Counted from the stretch's first letter, positions 35,667 through 45,355 are shown. The stretch: DNA of 64,000 bases from Maricaulis sp963975345 (GCF_963975345.1 NZ_CAXBGE010000004.1:212679-276678); one strand, 5' to 3'. Numbers and translations: made by a program. Notes: generated by a model not told the origin, from the sequence alone.

Positions 35667-36854
35667 ATGCTCGACACGAAGACCCTTTCGGTAGCTCTGA
35701 TTTTGATCCTGATCATCGGGTGCGCCTTGCATCTGGTGAATTGGCGCATGCACCGCCAGAGCCGCGGTGCCAAATGGTGGACGCTCGGGCTCTGCGTGCA
35801 GACCGTGGGCGTGATCGCGACAGCGGTGGTCAATGCGCGAGGCGAGCCCGCGATGCCGGTGCTCCTGCTGGTCAATACCCTCGCGCTCGGCGGCATTGTG
35901 ATGCTGGTCTATGGCACTGCCCGTTTTGCCGAACGGGCGCTGCCGCGAGCCGTCTATGCCGGGCTGATCGGCCTGATCCTGGGCGGCATGGGCTGGGCCA
36001 CACTGATCGAGCCATCGACAACAATGCGGCTGGTGGTTTTCGGCCTGGTACAATTGGTCGCCAATGGGCTGATCCTGTCGCGGCTTGGCCATATCGCGCG
36101 CCGTGACGGCGCGATGGGTGTGGTGGTGCTGGCCGCCTCGGTGGCGAGCCTGTTCCTGTTGATGGGAAGCCTGGTGATCTGGCAGTTGCTGACCCAGCCA
36201 GAGATTACGGGTCTGTTTGGCGACAGCGCCGTGTTGGTGCCGGCTATGCTGACCCTGATTGCCTGCAAGACGACCATGATTTTCGGCTATCTCCTGCTCA
36301 GCACCGGCTATTCACAGGCGCGCCTGCAACAATTGGCCCTGAGCGATGCCCTGACAGGCCTGCCCAACCGGCGCGCCTTCGAAGAGGCCGTTGCCCAGCG
36401 GCTGAATTCGGCGCGCAAGCATGACCGGCTGATCGCCCTGGCCATTTTCGATGTCGATCATTTCAAGCAAATCAATGACAGCCTGGGCCATGATGCCGGC
36501 GATGAAGTGTTGCGACATCTCGCAGGCGTCGCAGCGGCTGCAGTGCGGCCGCATGATTTTGTCGCCCGCGTTGGTGGCGAGGAATTCGCGGTATTGTTCG
36601 AAGTCGACGATGCGGCGGAGCTGGTGACCGCCGCCAACCGGCTGCGGCTGGCGATCGAGATCAACCGGCCGCGGATCGACGAGACTGCCATCCCCTTGAC
36701 CGTCTCGGTCGGGGCGGTGCTGGCCCTGTCCGAGCCTTGGCTGGAGTTCAATGGTCTCTACCGCGCCGCCGACCAAGCGCTCTATAGCGCCAAGGCCTCA
36801 GGCCGCAATCGCGTCATCGTCGGCGAGGTCGAACCCGTCCAACTCGCCGCCTGA
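35667..36854 (+). CDS. Membrane diguanylate cyclase (GGDEF), copy 1
   Basis: Synthesises cyclic-di-GMP. About seven hydrophobic helices (residues 1-220) are followed by a GGDEF domain with LTGLPNRRAFEE, IFDVDHFKQIND and the active-site loop GGEEF. The RxxD inhibitory site (RPHD) lies exactly five residues before GGEEF, so product feedback inhibition is expected. The length of 395 residues equals that of the next gene, which is similar throughout, indicating a tandem duplication. No signal-binding domain is identifiable in the membrane part. Confidence 0.93.
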   Translation: MLDTKTLSVALILILIIGCALHLVNWRMHRQSRGAKWWTLGLCVQTVGVIATAVVNARGEPAMPVLLLVNTLALGGIVMLVYGTARFAERALPRAVYAGLIGLILGGMGWATLIEPSTTMRLVVFGLVQLVANGLILSRLGHIARRDGAMGVVVLAASVASLFLLMGSLVIWQLLTQPEITGLFGDSAVLVPAMLTLIACKTTMIFGYLLLSTGYSQARLQQLALSDALTGLPNRRAFEEAVAQRLNSARKHDRLIALAIFDVDHFKQINDSLGHDAGDEVLRHLAGVAAAAVRPHDFVARVGGEEFAVLFEVDDAAELVTAANRLRLAIEINRPRIDETAIPLTVSVGAVLALSEPWLEFNGLYRAADQALYSAKASGRNRVIVGEVEPVQLAA

Positions 36855-37003
36855 TCGCACCGTTACGGGCCTGATTTTTTCGCTGCAATTCTAATGTTCG
36901 CCTTGGGGTGACGTTAACCTTGCCTTCAAATTTCAGGCCATTCCGGCCGGTTGAAGGGGCTTCGGCTACCCGAAATTCACGGCTTTCGGGCGATACTGGT
37001 CGC

Positions 37004-38191
37004 ATGTTGGATACGAAATCCCTCGCAACAGCCCTCGTCCTGATCCTCGTGATCGGGTGCACGCTGCACATCGTCAACTGGCGCATCCATCGCGACAGTG
37101 TCGGCGTGAAGTGGTGGGCTCTGGGCCTCGCTGTCCATACCGCCGGGCTGACGCTGTCCTTCTGGGAGAACACCCTGGCGGTCCATGACCCACTTTGTGT
37201 GGTCGCCATCAATATGCTGTCGCTGTGCGGCAGCTTGATGCTGGTTCATGGCACCGCCACCTTTGCCGAGCGCCCCTTTCCTCTGTCCGTCTACCTCGTC
37301 ATCGGCAGCTTCTCGGCGATCGGGTTGGGCTGGTTTGCGACGGTCGATGATTCAATCACCATGCGCGTCGTAGTCTTCGCCGCCTCGCTGCAATTGACCT
37401 ATCTGCTCACCCTGACGCGCTTGTTTTACATCGCACGCCGGGACGGCATGGCGAGTGTTTTCGTGCTTGGCACCTCACTGAGCAGCACGATGGTGATGAT
37501 GTCGGGTCTGGTCGTCTGGCAATTGATGACCCAGCCGGCCTTGGGCAGTCTTTACGATCCTACGCCGGTGATACCGCTGGCCATGCTCGGCCTGTTGGCC
37601 TCGGAGAGTACGGCGATTTTCGGCTATCTCTTGCTCAGCGCCGGTCATTCGCAGGCGCGGCTGGAACGACTGGCGCATTGCGATGCCCTCACCGATCTGC
37701 CCAACCGGCGCGCCTTCGAGCAGGAAATCGCGCAGCGGCTCAACTCGGCGCGCAAGCATGACCGGCTGATCGCGCTGGCGATTTTCGATATCGATCACTT
37801 CAAACAGGTCAATGACAAGCATGGCCATGATGCTGGCGATGCCGTGCTGCGCCATCTCGGCACCGTTGCGGCACAGGCGGTGCGGCCGCGTGATTTTCTC
37901 GCCCGCGTCGGCGGCGAAGAGTTTGCGGTGATCTTCGAAGTTGAGGACGCGGCCGAACTGGTGACCGCCGCCAACCGGCTCAGGGTCGCCGTCGAGATCG
38001 AGCGTATCAAGCTCGACGAGACTGAAATCGCGGTCACTGTCTCGGTCGGCGCCGTGCTGGCCCAATCCGTGCCAGGACTGGATTTTGGCCAGCTTTACCG
38101 CGCCGCCGACCAAGCGCTCTACCAAGCCAAGGCTGCAGGGCGGAACCAGGTGGTCGTCGGCGAAGTCGAGCGGCTCGAATTGGCGGCCTAA
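37004..38191 (+). CDS. Membrane diguanylate cyclase (GGDEF), copy 2
   Basis: A paralogue of the preceding gene with the same architecture and the same 395-residue length. It opens MLDTKSLATALVLI compared with MLDTKTLSVALILI. Helices span the first 220 residues; the catalytic domain has LTDLPNRRAFEQ, IFDIDHFKQVND, I-site RPRD and GGEEF. The ATG at 37004 is chosen by alignment to copy 1; an in-frame start at 36908 would add 32 unrelated residues. A 149-bp gap with a TTAACC-type motif separates the two, so it may have its own promoter. Its stop overlaps the convergent DUF6702 gene. Confidence 0.93.
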   Translation: MLDTKSLATALVLILVIGCTLHIVNWRIHRDSVGVKWWALGLAVHTAGLTLSFWENTLAVHDPLCVVAINMLSLCGSLMLVHGTATFAERPFPLSVYLVIGSFSAIGLGWFATVDDSITMRVVVFAASLQLTYLLTLTRLFYIARRDGMASVFVLGTSLSSTMVMMSGLVVWQLMTQPALGSLYDPTPVIPLAMLGLLASESTAIFGYLLLSAGHSQARLERLAHCDALTDLPNRRAFEQEIAQRLNSARKHDRLIALAIFDIDHFKQVNDKHGHDAGDAVLRHLGTVAAQAVRPRDFLARVGGEEFAVIFEVEDAAELVTAANRLRVAVEIERIKLDETEIAVTVSVGAVLAQSVPGLDFGQLYRAADQALYQAKAAGRNQVVVGEVERLELAA

Positions 38192-38703
38192 TCGTCTGAA
38201 AAGCGCAGCCGCACCGGATCACGCCGCCCCGGCCCCTGCATCGCGGTACGCACGAGGCTATTGATCGTAATATTCGTCATCATCACCTGATCCTCGAATT
38301 CGTCGGAGAGCAGATCGTTATCGACCACGAAGGCTGAGATATCGGCCGGGGCCGGCGCCGCGAAATAGATCCAAGCCAATTCGCCATCCAGCTCGGCGCC
38401 GACATAGACGGGCTCGATCAGGCGGCCATCACCCTCGCCGATGCGAAAATGCGCCGCCGCATAGGCGCCAGCTTCAGCAACACCTTCGGGAGAGGCGAAC
38501 CAGGCCTCTTCATCGGCAACCTCCGCGCCAAGCGCTGCGATCAAATCATGGCTGTAGACGCGGTGACTGATCTGCAATTCACCGGTGGTGGCCGAAATCA
38601 CAACCTCTGTGACGCCGGCATGGACCCGGTGCGCTGCCGCCGGTGCTGCCATCAGGCAGGCACCGGCGAAAGCGAGAATAAGAGCCCGGAACGCAGCCTG
38701 CAT
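38188..38703 (-). CDS. Secreted DUF6702-family protein
   Basis: A 171-residue exported protein with a signal peptide ending near AAPAAAHR. The mature start HAGVTEVVISATTGELQISHRVYSHDL resembles DUF6702, a periplasmic domain of unknown function that typically begins with an H-x-x-x-V-T-E motif. It lies two bases downstream of an M1 metallopeptidase gene; this pairing also occurs in other phyla (from memory), suggesting a functional partner. Convergent 4-base overlap with the diguanylate cyclase. Confidence 0.65.
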   Translation of the reverse strand: MQAAFRALILAFAGACLMAAPAAAHRVHAGVTEVVISATTGELQISHRVYSHDLIAALGAEVADEEAWFASPEGVAEAGAYAAAHFRIGEGDGRLIEPVYVGAELDGELAWIYFAAPAPADISAFVVDNDLLSDEFEDQVMMTNITINSLVRTAMQGPGRRDPVRLRFSDD

Positions 38704-38705
38704 GG

Positions 38706-41141
38706 CTATTCCGGCCGTGCCCGGATCGAATCTCGGCTGACGCGCTGGTCCTGATCGGCCATCATGTTCGAGCTTGGCGCGTCGGCGCGATAGAGTTCAA
38801 GCCGTGTCGGTTCGATCCGCGGCGGGAAGTAATTATCCGACCGGTCGGAATCGGCGGTTTCCAGCAGAGGATCAAGCTCGACGGAGACTACTTCGCGATT
38901 GGTCAGATAGCTCCAGGTGACGTGGCGCGAATCATAGCGCCAGACCTCGGCCGGGATGCGCACCATTTCGGTGGAGCCATCGGCGAAGGTGAACTCCAGG
39001 ATGATCGGCATCACGACGCCGCCCTGATTGGTGAAGTCGAGATAATAGACGCGCTCGCCGCTGGCCAGCATGTCGGTTTCCCAATCCTCCAGCCCGGCGC
39101 GATAGCTCGCATAGGCCTCACGCTCGCGCGCGGTGACCGTCTGGGCATCATTGGCGGAATAGAACTCAACCACTTGCGGATGCTCGCTGGCATAGGTGGA
39201 GATCCCTGCTTGGCGATTGCGGCTCGGGGTGAGGCCCTCGGGTAAGGCGGCCAGCTCGGCACGCTCGCGGGCATTCTCGACCGTCGGATTCTGGGTATCC
39301 AATGTGCCCTCGATGACGCGGTCGAGCGAGATGTCGACATGGTCGGTGGAATAGAACCAGCCGCGCCAGAACCAGTCGAGATCAACGCCGGAAACTTCTT
39401 CCATCGTGCGGAAGAAATCATAGGGCGTCGGACGCTTGAAGCGCCAACGGCGGGCATAGGTGCGGAAAGCTTCGTCAAACAATTCGCGCCCGAGGATGGT
39501 CTCGCGCAGCACCACCAGTGCGGTGGCAGGCTTGCCATAGGCATTATTGCCGAACTCCAGCACCGAATCTGACTGGGTCATGATCGGGACTTGGCCGGTG
39601 GAGGTCATGTAGTCGGTTGCCAGGCGCGGGTCGCCGCGGCGCGAGGGGAAACCGGCCTCCCATTGCTGCTCGGCCTGGTATTGCAGGAAGGTGTTGAGCC
39701 CCTCATCCATCCAGGTCCATTGCCGTTCATCGGAATTGACCGTCATCGGGAAATAGATGTGGCCGATTTCATGAATGATGACGCCAATCAGGCCGCGTTT
39801 GGCGGTGCGCGAATAAGTCAGATTGCCGTCTTCACCGACAACCGGACGACCGTATGTACCACCATTGAAGGTGATCATCGGATATTCCATTCCGCCCTGC
39901 GGCCCTGCGATCGATTGCGCCACCGGATAGGAATAGGGGAAGGAGAAGGAGGAATAGACCGCCAGCGTGTGCGCGACGGTGCGGGTCGAAAACGTCGACC
40001 AGAGCGGTTCGGCCTCGTTGGGGTAGAAAGACATCGCCATCACGGTATCGGGCGCAATGCCCTCACCCTCTTGGCTGACGCCCATCGCGTCCCAGATGAA
40101 TTTACGTGAGCCGGCCCAGGCGAAATCGCGGACATTGTCAGCGTGGAAATGCCACGTGGCCTCCGAGCGTGTACCGCGCCGCTCATTGGCACGCGCTTCA
40201 GCCGGGGTCTGGATAAAGACCGGATCGCTGGCGGTGCGGGCCTGTTCGAGCCGATCCCGCTGGGCTTGGGTGAGCACGTCTTCGGGGTTTTGCAACTCAC
40301 CGGTCGCGGCGACGAGGAAGTCCTGCGGCACAGTGATGGCGACATCATAATCGCCGAATTCCAGCGTAAACTCACCGCGGCCGAGGAAGGCCTTGTTGTG
40401 CCAGCCTTCATAATCGGAGAAGACGGCGGCGCGCGGGAAGAATTGCGCGACCTGGAAAATACAATCTCCACCGGTGGTTTCGGTCTCCTCGAAGCACTCC
40501 CAACCGGCGCGCCCACCGACGACGCTGGTTTCGATCAGACGGTAATCCCATTCAATGTTCAAAATTACCGATTCGCCGGTCTCCAGCGCATCGTCGAGAT
40601 CGACCCGCATCAGCGTGTCGACGACGGTGAAGGGCACGGCATTGCCGTCGGCATCGGTCACCGAACGGATATTATAGCCATAACCGTCTTGTGCGATTTG
40701 GTGCCGGCGCCGCAGCGAAGCGCTACTGACGCCTTCCGGGAGCTCGGCGGAGCTGTCATCGGCCGAGCGTCCACCGCCGCCGACGGTCTCTGTCATGACG
40801 GCGATGGAATCGGGACGGAAGCGGTTCTGCTCCAGCTGGAACCAGAGGAAATCGAGCGTGTCCGGGGCGTTATTGGTGTAGCTGATACTGGCCGAGCCGG
40901 TCAGCGTCTTCTCGCGCTCGTCGAGGTGGATACGGATATCGTAATCGACTTGCTGCTGCCAGTAGTCCGGTCCAGGAGCGCCGGTCGCGCGGCGCTCGCG
41001 GTTTGGCGTCGGCCAGTCCTCGCCTTCCAACTGGCGGAACGCGTCGCGCCAATCATTGACGGTCTGCTGGATCGGTTGGGCGGCCGCGACGTTCAAGGTC
41101 GCAGCCGCCACAGCCAATACGATCAGTGGTAAAGCGCGCAT
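38706..41141 (-). CDS. Secreted M1-family metallopeptidase
   Basis: An 811-residue exported aminopeptidase-like gluzincin. The signal peptide ends near VAAAQ. The zinc motif HEIGH is at about 457-461, with the third ligand Glu at about 480 in WMDEGLNTF (HExxH-x18-E), and a GAMEN-like exopeptidase motif appears as GGMEYPMITF. The N-terminal beta-domain and C-terminal extension match the Bacteroidetes/Caulobacter-type M1 branch. It probably trims peptides in the periplasm. Upstream of the DUF6702 gene with a 2-bp gap. Confidence 0.92.
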   Translation of the reverse strand: MRALPLIVLAVAAATLNVAAAQPIQQTVNDWRDAFRQLEGEDWPTPNRERRATGAPGPDYWQQQVDYDIRIHLDEREKTLTGSASISYTNNAPDTLDFLWFQLEQNRFRPDSIAVMTETVGGGGRSADDSSAELPEGVSSASLRRRHQIAQDGYGYNIRSVTDADGNAVPFTVVDTLMRVDLDDALETGESVILNIEWDYRLIETSVVGGRAGWECFEETETTGGDCIFQVAQFFPRAAVFSDYEGWHNKAFLGRGEFTLEFGDYDVAITVPQDFLVAATGELQNPEDVLTQAQRDRLEQARTASDPVFIQTPAEARANERRGTRSEATWHFHADNVRDFAWAGSRKFIWDAMGVSQEGEGIAPDTVMAMSFYPNEAEPLWSTFSTRTVAHTLAVYSSFSFPYSYPVAQSIAGPQGGMEYPMITFNGGTYGRPVVGEDGNLTYSRTAKRGLIGVIIHEIGHIYFPMTVNSDERQWTWMDEGLNTFLQYQAEQQWEAGFPSRRGDPRLATDYMTSTGQVPIMTQSDSVLEFGNNAYGKPATALVVLRETILGRELFDEAFRTYARRWRFKRPTPYDFFRTMEEVSGVDLDWFWRGWFYSTDHVDISLDRVIEGTLDTQNPTVENARERAELAALPEGLTPSRNRQAGISTYASEHPQVVEFYSANDAQTVTAREREAYASYRAGLEDWETDMLASGERVYYLDFTNQGGVVMPIILEFTFADGSTEMVRIPAEVWRYDSRHVTWSYLTNREVVSVELDPLLETADSDRSDNYFPPRIEPTRLELYRADAPSSNMMADQDQRVSRDSIRARPE

Positions 41142-41207
41142 GGTCTATCCCCCGGCCCTGATGGCCAAACCCATTTGGGGTAGAATTACCGCGCGCAGCG
41201 GCTCCGG

Positions 41208-42548
41208 TCACCCCTGCGTTACGGTATTGTCATCTTTCAGTGTGGAAGCGCGCATCGGTTCCGCATCACGGCCAGGGCGGTAGCCGATGGCCAGTATCCA
41301 GGCACCCAGCCCGACGCAGAGCAGAACCAGCCCCATCATCGCGCCCAGTCCGGGCACGACGCCGAGGGCGAATCCCGCCGCCATGACGACCAGCAAAGAC
41401 AGCGCCCGCATCCCGAAACCAAGCCCGTTGCCGGCCCGATTGAAGATCAGATCTCCGAACGCAACGCCGCCAAAAGCGAAGGCCAGGAAAAGGATCGGCA
41501 GATAGAGCAGCCACAGCAGCGGGATCAGCAGGGCGCCGACCACGGTCAAGGCGAGCAGGATCGTGACCATGACCACGACGACCGGCGACATTGCCAAGCT
41601 GATGAAGCCGATCACACCGGCACTCAGAGGCCGGCGCCGGAAGGCCGCCGCCACACCCGCCACGCCACGCGGCGCCAGCAGGACCGCCAACAGGCCAAGC
41701 AGGAAGGCACTGCCAGCGAAGGCGCCGCCGAGAAAGCGGAAGGGCGCGCCAATCACATTCCATGGGCCGTGCATCCAGGGGCCGTCCGTATCGAAATCGA
41801 GATCATTGAAATGTTTGGTGCCGAAATTGAACGGTTCGATCTGATAATCCGATGATCCGACCATCGCCCCGTCGGCGATCTCCGGCTCGCCCGGGCTGCG
41901 AACGGTCAAGAGCCCTGCAACGCGCGCGGTGGAGAGGAGAATGACCTCTTCCGCCCTCACCTCGACATCACCGTCGAATGTGCCGCTCAAGGTCACCTGA
42001 CCGCCTTCGATATCGGCATTGCCATGCGCGGCACCAGCATAATGGACATGGCCGGCCACGACCTTGCTTTCGCCGGCGACCTCCGTGCCAGCCTCGATCA
42101 CGACATCGCCGCCAGCGGCGTTCAGATCGCCGCCAACAAGGACGGTAATCCTGACACTGCCGCCAGCCGCATGCATGTCGCCGCCAGTCTCGCCCTCGAT
42201 GGTGACATCACCGCCGGCTGCATTGAGGTCCTGCCCGATGCGGGCCGAGATATTGACGTCGCCGCCAGCAATCTCGACGCTGCCATCGACTGTACCGCTA
42301 AGATCAATATCTCCGCCGAAATATTGGACATCGCCATGGACAACGGCATCAATCCGACCATTGCCTGAAATGGCAAAGATATCGCCATCGATATCGCCGC
42401 GAATGCTCAGTTCGCCACCAATAAAGGTAACGTCATCGCGACTGCCGTCGATATTGACCTCGCCGCCGATTGTCTGCGCATGGGCAGCCACGGATATTGC
42501 GAAAAAGGCCAGCCCCGCGGCCATTATTTGCTTGAACATATTCATCAC
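41208..42548 (-). CDS. Exported beta-solenoid (bactofilin-like) protein with C-terminal membrane helices
   Basis: A 446-residue protein in three parts. A signal peptide (to about residue 24) comes first. About 190 residues follow of short Gly/Asp-rich repeats such as GGDVNISARIGQDLNAA and GGDVTIEGETGGDMHAA, about 18 residues per period and consistent with a right-handed beta-solenoid like bactofilins. A C-terminal region from about 265 has four or five hydrophobic helices. Classical bactofilins are cytoplasmic; here the repeat follows a signal peptide and should be periplasmic. Function unknown; cell-shape or envelope scaffolding is a guess. The start may be one of the clustered ATGs at 42548-42539. 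Confidence 0.8.
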   Translation of the reverse strand: MMNMFKQIMAAGLAFFAISVAAHAQTIGGEVNIDGSRDDVTFIGGELSIRGDIDGDIFAISGNGRIDAVVHGDVQYFGGDIDLSGTVDGSVEIAGGDVNISARIGQDLNAAGGDVTIEGETGGDMHAAGGSVRITVLVGGDLNAAGGDVVIEAGTEVAGESKVVAGHVHYAGAAHGNADIEGGQVTLSGTFDGDVEVRAEEVILLSTARVAGLLTVRSPGEPEIADGAMVGSSDYQIEPFNFGTKHFNDLDFDTDGPWMHGPWNVIGAPFRFLGGAFAGSAFLLGLLAVLLAPRGVAGVAAAFRRRPLSAGVIGFISLAMSPVVVVMVTILLALTVVGALLIPLLWLLYLPILFLAFAFGGVAFGDLIFNRAGNGLGFGMRALSLLVVMAAGFALGVVPGLGAMMGLVLLCVGLGAWILAIGYRPGRDAEPMRASTLKDDNTVTQG

Positions 42549-42617
42549 GACTCTCCCAGCGCCCCCCGGCGGTCAGGTGGATGGATTAATGAGGCGGCCC
42601 GGACGGACCGCTCCGGT

Positions 42618-43400
42618 TCAGGAATGATCGAAAACATTATCGACATCGTCACAGTCACGGCCGTCGCGCGCAACGAAAACGACGTTGCCCGCCTGGGCTC
42701 CGGCTTCGATTTGCGGTTCGGTTTCGGCCCAAACGCGCAATGTGCCCGAGATGCGAGCTGAGGACCGGATAATCACTGAACGACTGCAGATATCGCCGCC
42801 ATCATGGATCGCACCGGCCAGTGAAACGCGGCCGTCATCATCGTGATAGTCCCGGCGCCGGCGAATCTCACCAACCGCGACGATTTTCAGCGGGCCAGCG
42901 ATGCTGCCGGCCAAGTGGATATCATTGCCATTCGCATTGAGACCGTGGGTATAGACTGCTCTGGAATTCATATCGGCCGCCGCGATCGAGGCTTCGCCGC
43001 CAATGCGGCCGCTTACCGCAAGCGATCCGGCTGCGAGGCTGAGCTCGTCACCGACATCGGCTGCCCAGTCAATATCGCCGCCGGCGACTGAGGCGTCCCC
43101 ACCAACCCGGCCGGCATAATTGATATCACCGGCTGCGATCGAGACATCGCCGCCAACGTCAAGACGGTCGGCATCGACATCGCCGGCAACCAGGCTGAGA
43201 TCGCCGCCCAAGCGGCCCCGCAGATTAATGTCGCCGCCAATACGGCTGTAATCGCCGTCACGATCAAGCGTGACATAGCCGCCCGACGAATGTTCGCCAT
43301 AGCGCATTTTTGTCTCGCCATCATCGCCGACGACAATCACGCAGCCTGCGGTCGTCATCGCGGCAGCCAGGGCTGCGGTCATTGCCAATGCTTTGCGCAT
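42618..43400 (-). CDS. Beta-solenoid (bactofilin-like) lipoprotein
   Basis: A 260-residue lipoprotein. The ATG at 43400 gives MRKALAMTAALAAAMTTAGC, with a lipobox Cys. The mature part has regular repeats (GGDINLRGRLGGDLSLVAG, GGDVSIAAGDINYAGRV), predicted as a beta-solenoid. It ends in a non-repeat module with two cysteines, GGDICSRSVIIRSSARI and DGRDCDDVDN, which recurs in the lipoprotein at 45356-46042. It lies 69 bp upstream of the membrane-anchored solenoid gene and is likely co-transcribed with it. Function unknown. Confidence 0.78.
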   Translation of the reverse strand: MRKALAMTAALAAAMTTAGCVIVVGDDGETKMRYGEHSSGGYVTLDRDGDYSRIGGDINLRGRLGGDLSLVAGDVDADRLDVGGDVSIAAGDINYAGRVGGDASVAGGDIDWAADVGDELSLAAGSLAVSGRIGGEASIAAADMNSRAVYTHGLNANGNDIHLAGSIAGPLKIVAVGEIRRRRDYHDDDGRVSLAGAIHDGGDICSRSVIIRSSARISGTLRVWAETEPQIEAGAQAGNVVFVARDGRDCDDVDNVFDHS

Positions 43401-43477
43401 TTCGGTCTCCAGAACTGGTCCCCTGCCCGGCGGCAGGATGAATTTCACGCTCCCCAACGTTCCAACTGACCATACAT

Positions 43478-43519
43478 TATCGAAAAACGATATCAAGCGA
43501 TTTTTTGTTTATCGATAAA
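43478..43519. promoter_or_regulatory. Paired TATCG palindromes in a divergent promoter
   Basis: TATCGAAAAACGATA (43478-43492) and TTTATCGATAAA (43508-43519) are two AT-rich palindromes sharing TATCG/CGATA half-sites. They sit in the 257-bp region between the solenoid lipoprotein and the divergent AMP-binding gene. Such sites suit a dimeric regulator (PadR- or TetR-like) controlling one or both genes; no regulator gene is adjacent. The rest of 43401-43657 shows no further element. Confidence 0.4.
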
Positions 43520-43657
43520 TTATTTCCGTCTTTCAACGAATCTTGCCCAGAAATCGTGGGTCTGGTTCCGCCAAATCGCTTTCCTCTCGCGCGCGGACAG
43601 GTAAGATCGCAGTAATAGCGAGCGTCACCAGCAAAAGACGCCCCCGGGAGAGCATGT

Positions 43658-45316
43658 ATGGCTGACACATCAGTCGCCCAAGCCGCCACGGTCCAGACGG
43701 CGGATATTTCGGCGAACACCCATTATCGCGGCGCGGATTTCGATCTGCGCCGGATCCGAAAATCGGTTTTTGCAGCACTGCTGCAAGCGCGCGGCCGATT
43801 CGGCAGCAAGAAAATTGCAGCCATCGACGCCGATGGCCGCGAATTGAGCTATGGCGATATCGTCAAAGCCGCCTTCGCGCTCGGGCATGCCCTCAAGCAA
43901 GGCACCCAATCAGGTGAGGCGGTCGGAATATTGTTGCCGACCGGCGTCGGATCGATCATCTCCTTCTACGCCATCTCGGCTTATGGCCGCGTGCCGGCGA
44001 TGCTCAACTTCACCGCCGGCGAGCGGGCGCTGAAAGCCGCGTGCCGGGCGTGCAAGTGCAAGCGCATCGTCACCGCGCGCCGCTTCATCGAACTGGGCGA
44101 ACTGCACGAGCTTGAGGCGATGCTCGCTGTGGATCACGAGATTATCTATCTCGAAGACGTGCGCGAGAACCTGTCACTGATGGACAAGGTCGCCGCCGGC
44201 ATCGGCACGATTTTCCCTTGGGCGATCCGGGCTTGGCCGTCGCCAGACGCCGCTGGCGTCTATCTCTTTACCTCCGGCACCGAGGGCGATCCCAAGGGCG
44301 TCGTGCTCAGCCATGCCAATCTGTTGGCGAATGTCGAGCAGGTCCGTGACCACGTCAAAATCCTGCCGACCGACAAGGTCTTCAACCCGCTGCCAACCTT
44401 CCATTGTTTTGGTCTGACCGGCGGCGTGCTGGTGCCGCTGGGCCTGGGCGTGCCGACGATCTGCCATCCCACACCGCTGCAGGCAAAAACCATCGTCAAA
44501 CGCATTGCCGAGACCGGTTCCACCATCCTGTTCGCGACCGACACTTTCATCAATCAATACGCGCGCGCGGCGACCAATGGCGAACTGAGCTCGCTGCGCT
44601 TTGCGGTCTGCGGTGCCGAACGCGTCAAGGATGAAACGCGTGCGACTTTGCGGCGCAAGTTCAACGTGGAAATCGTCGAGGGTTATGGGCTGACGGAGGC
44701 CTCACCGGTCCTTGCCGTCAATCAGCCACAGAATAATCACCCCGGCACGGTTGGCCAGTTGATGGGCGGCTGTGAGGCCAAACTGGTCCACGTCGAGGGC
44801 ATTACCGAGGGCGGACAATTACATATTCGCGGACCGAATATCATGAAGGGTTATATCCGCCCGAGCGCGCCACTCGTGCTGGAGGCGCCGGCCGATGGCT
44901 GGCATGATACCGGCGATATCGTCACCGTCGATGAAGGTGGCTATCTGCGCATTCGCGGCCGCGTCAAACGCTTCGCCAAGCTGGGCGGGGAAATGGTCTC
45001 CCTCGCCGTGGTGGAAAATTGCGCCACCTCGCTCTGGCCCGATTGCCTGCACGCCGCCGCCGCCCTGCCCGACAAGCGCAAGGGCGAGCAAATCATCCTG
45101 CTAACAGAATACGCCAAGGCAGACCGCGCCGATCTGATCGCTTTCGCGCGCAATCACGGCATCAATGAGCTGTCGATCCCGCGCAAGATCATCCATGTCG
45201 AATCGATCCCCGTGCTTGGCACCGGCAAGACCGATTACGGTCAGGTCCAACGCATGGTCGTCGAGCTGGTGGGCGAGCCTGAAGAATCAGCGGTGATGCC
45301 GGAAGCCGTGGAATAA
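43658..45316 (+). CDS. AMP-binding acyl-CoA/acyl-ACP ligase family protein
   Basis: A 552-residue ANL-superfamily adenylating enzyme, closest in style to the ligase half of Aas (2-acylglycerophosphoethanolamine recycling). The P-loop LFTSGTEGDPKGVVLSH lies near residues 203-219. The acyl/AMP motifs VEGYGLTEASPVL and GWHDTGDIV, and the C-terminal catalytic Lys region GTGKTDYGQV, are present. It has no membrane helices. It sits between solenoid protein genes, divergent from one and convergent with another, so it may activate a fatty acid for envelope lipid or lipoprotein work; that link is inferred from position only. Confidence 0.85.
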   Translation: MADTSVAQAATVQTADISANTHYRGADFDLRRIRKSVFAALLQARGRFGSKKIAAIDADGRELSYGDIVKAAFALGHALKQGTQSGEAVGILLPTGVGSIISFYAISAYGRVPAMLNFTAGERALKAACRACKCKRIVTARRFIELGELHELEAMLAVDHEIIYLEDVRENLSLMDKVAAGIGTIFPWAIRAWPSPDAAGVYLFTSGTEGDPKGVVLSHANLLANVEQVRDHVKILPTDKVFNPLPTFHCFGLTGGVLVPLGLGVPTICHPTPLQAKTIVKRIAETGSTILFATDTFINQYARAATNGELSSLRFAVCGAERVKDETRATLRRKFNVEIVEGYGLTEASPVLAVNQPQNNHPGTVGQLMGGCEAKLVHVEGITEGGQLHIRGPNIMKGYIRPSAPLVLEAPADGWHDTGDIVTVDEGGYLRIRGRVKRFAKLGGEMVSLAVVENCATSLWPDCLHAAAALPDKRKGEQIILLTEYAKADRADLIAFARNHGINELSIPRKIIHVESIPVLGTGKTDYGQVQRMVVELVGEPEESAVMPEAVE

Positions 45317-45322
45317 GGTGCG

Positions 45323-45345
45323 GGCGGGAGCACAGGGCTCCCGCC
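45323..45345. terminator. Hairpin between convergent genes
   Basis: A perfect 9-bp GC-rich stem (GGCGGGAGC ... GCTCCCGCC) with a 5-base loop lies seven bases after the ligase stop and 10 bases before the convergent lipoprotein stop. Likely a shared bidirectional terminator, although the U-tract is weak. Confidence 0.6.
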
Positions 45346-45355
45346 GCCACCGTCC

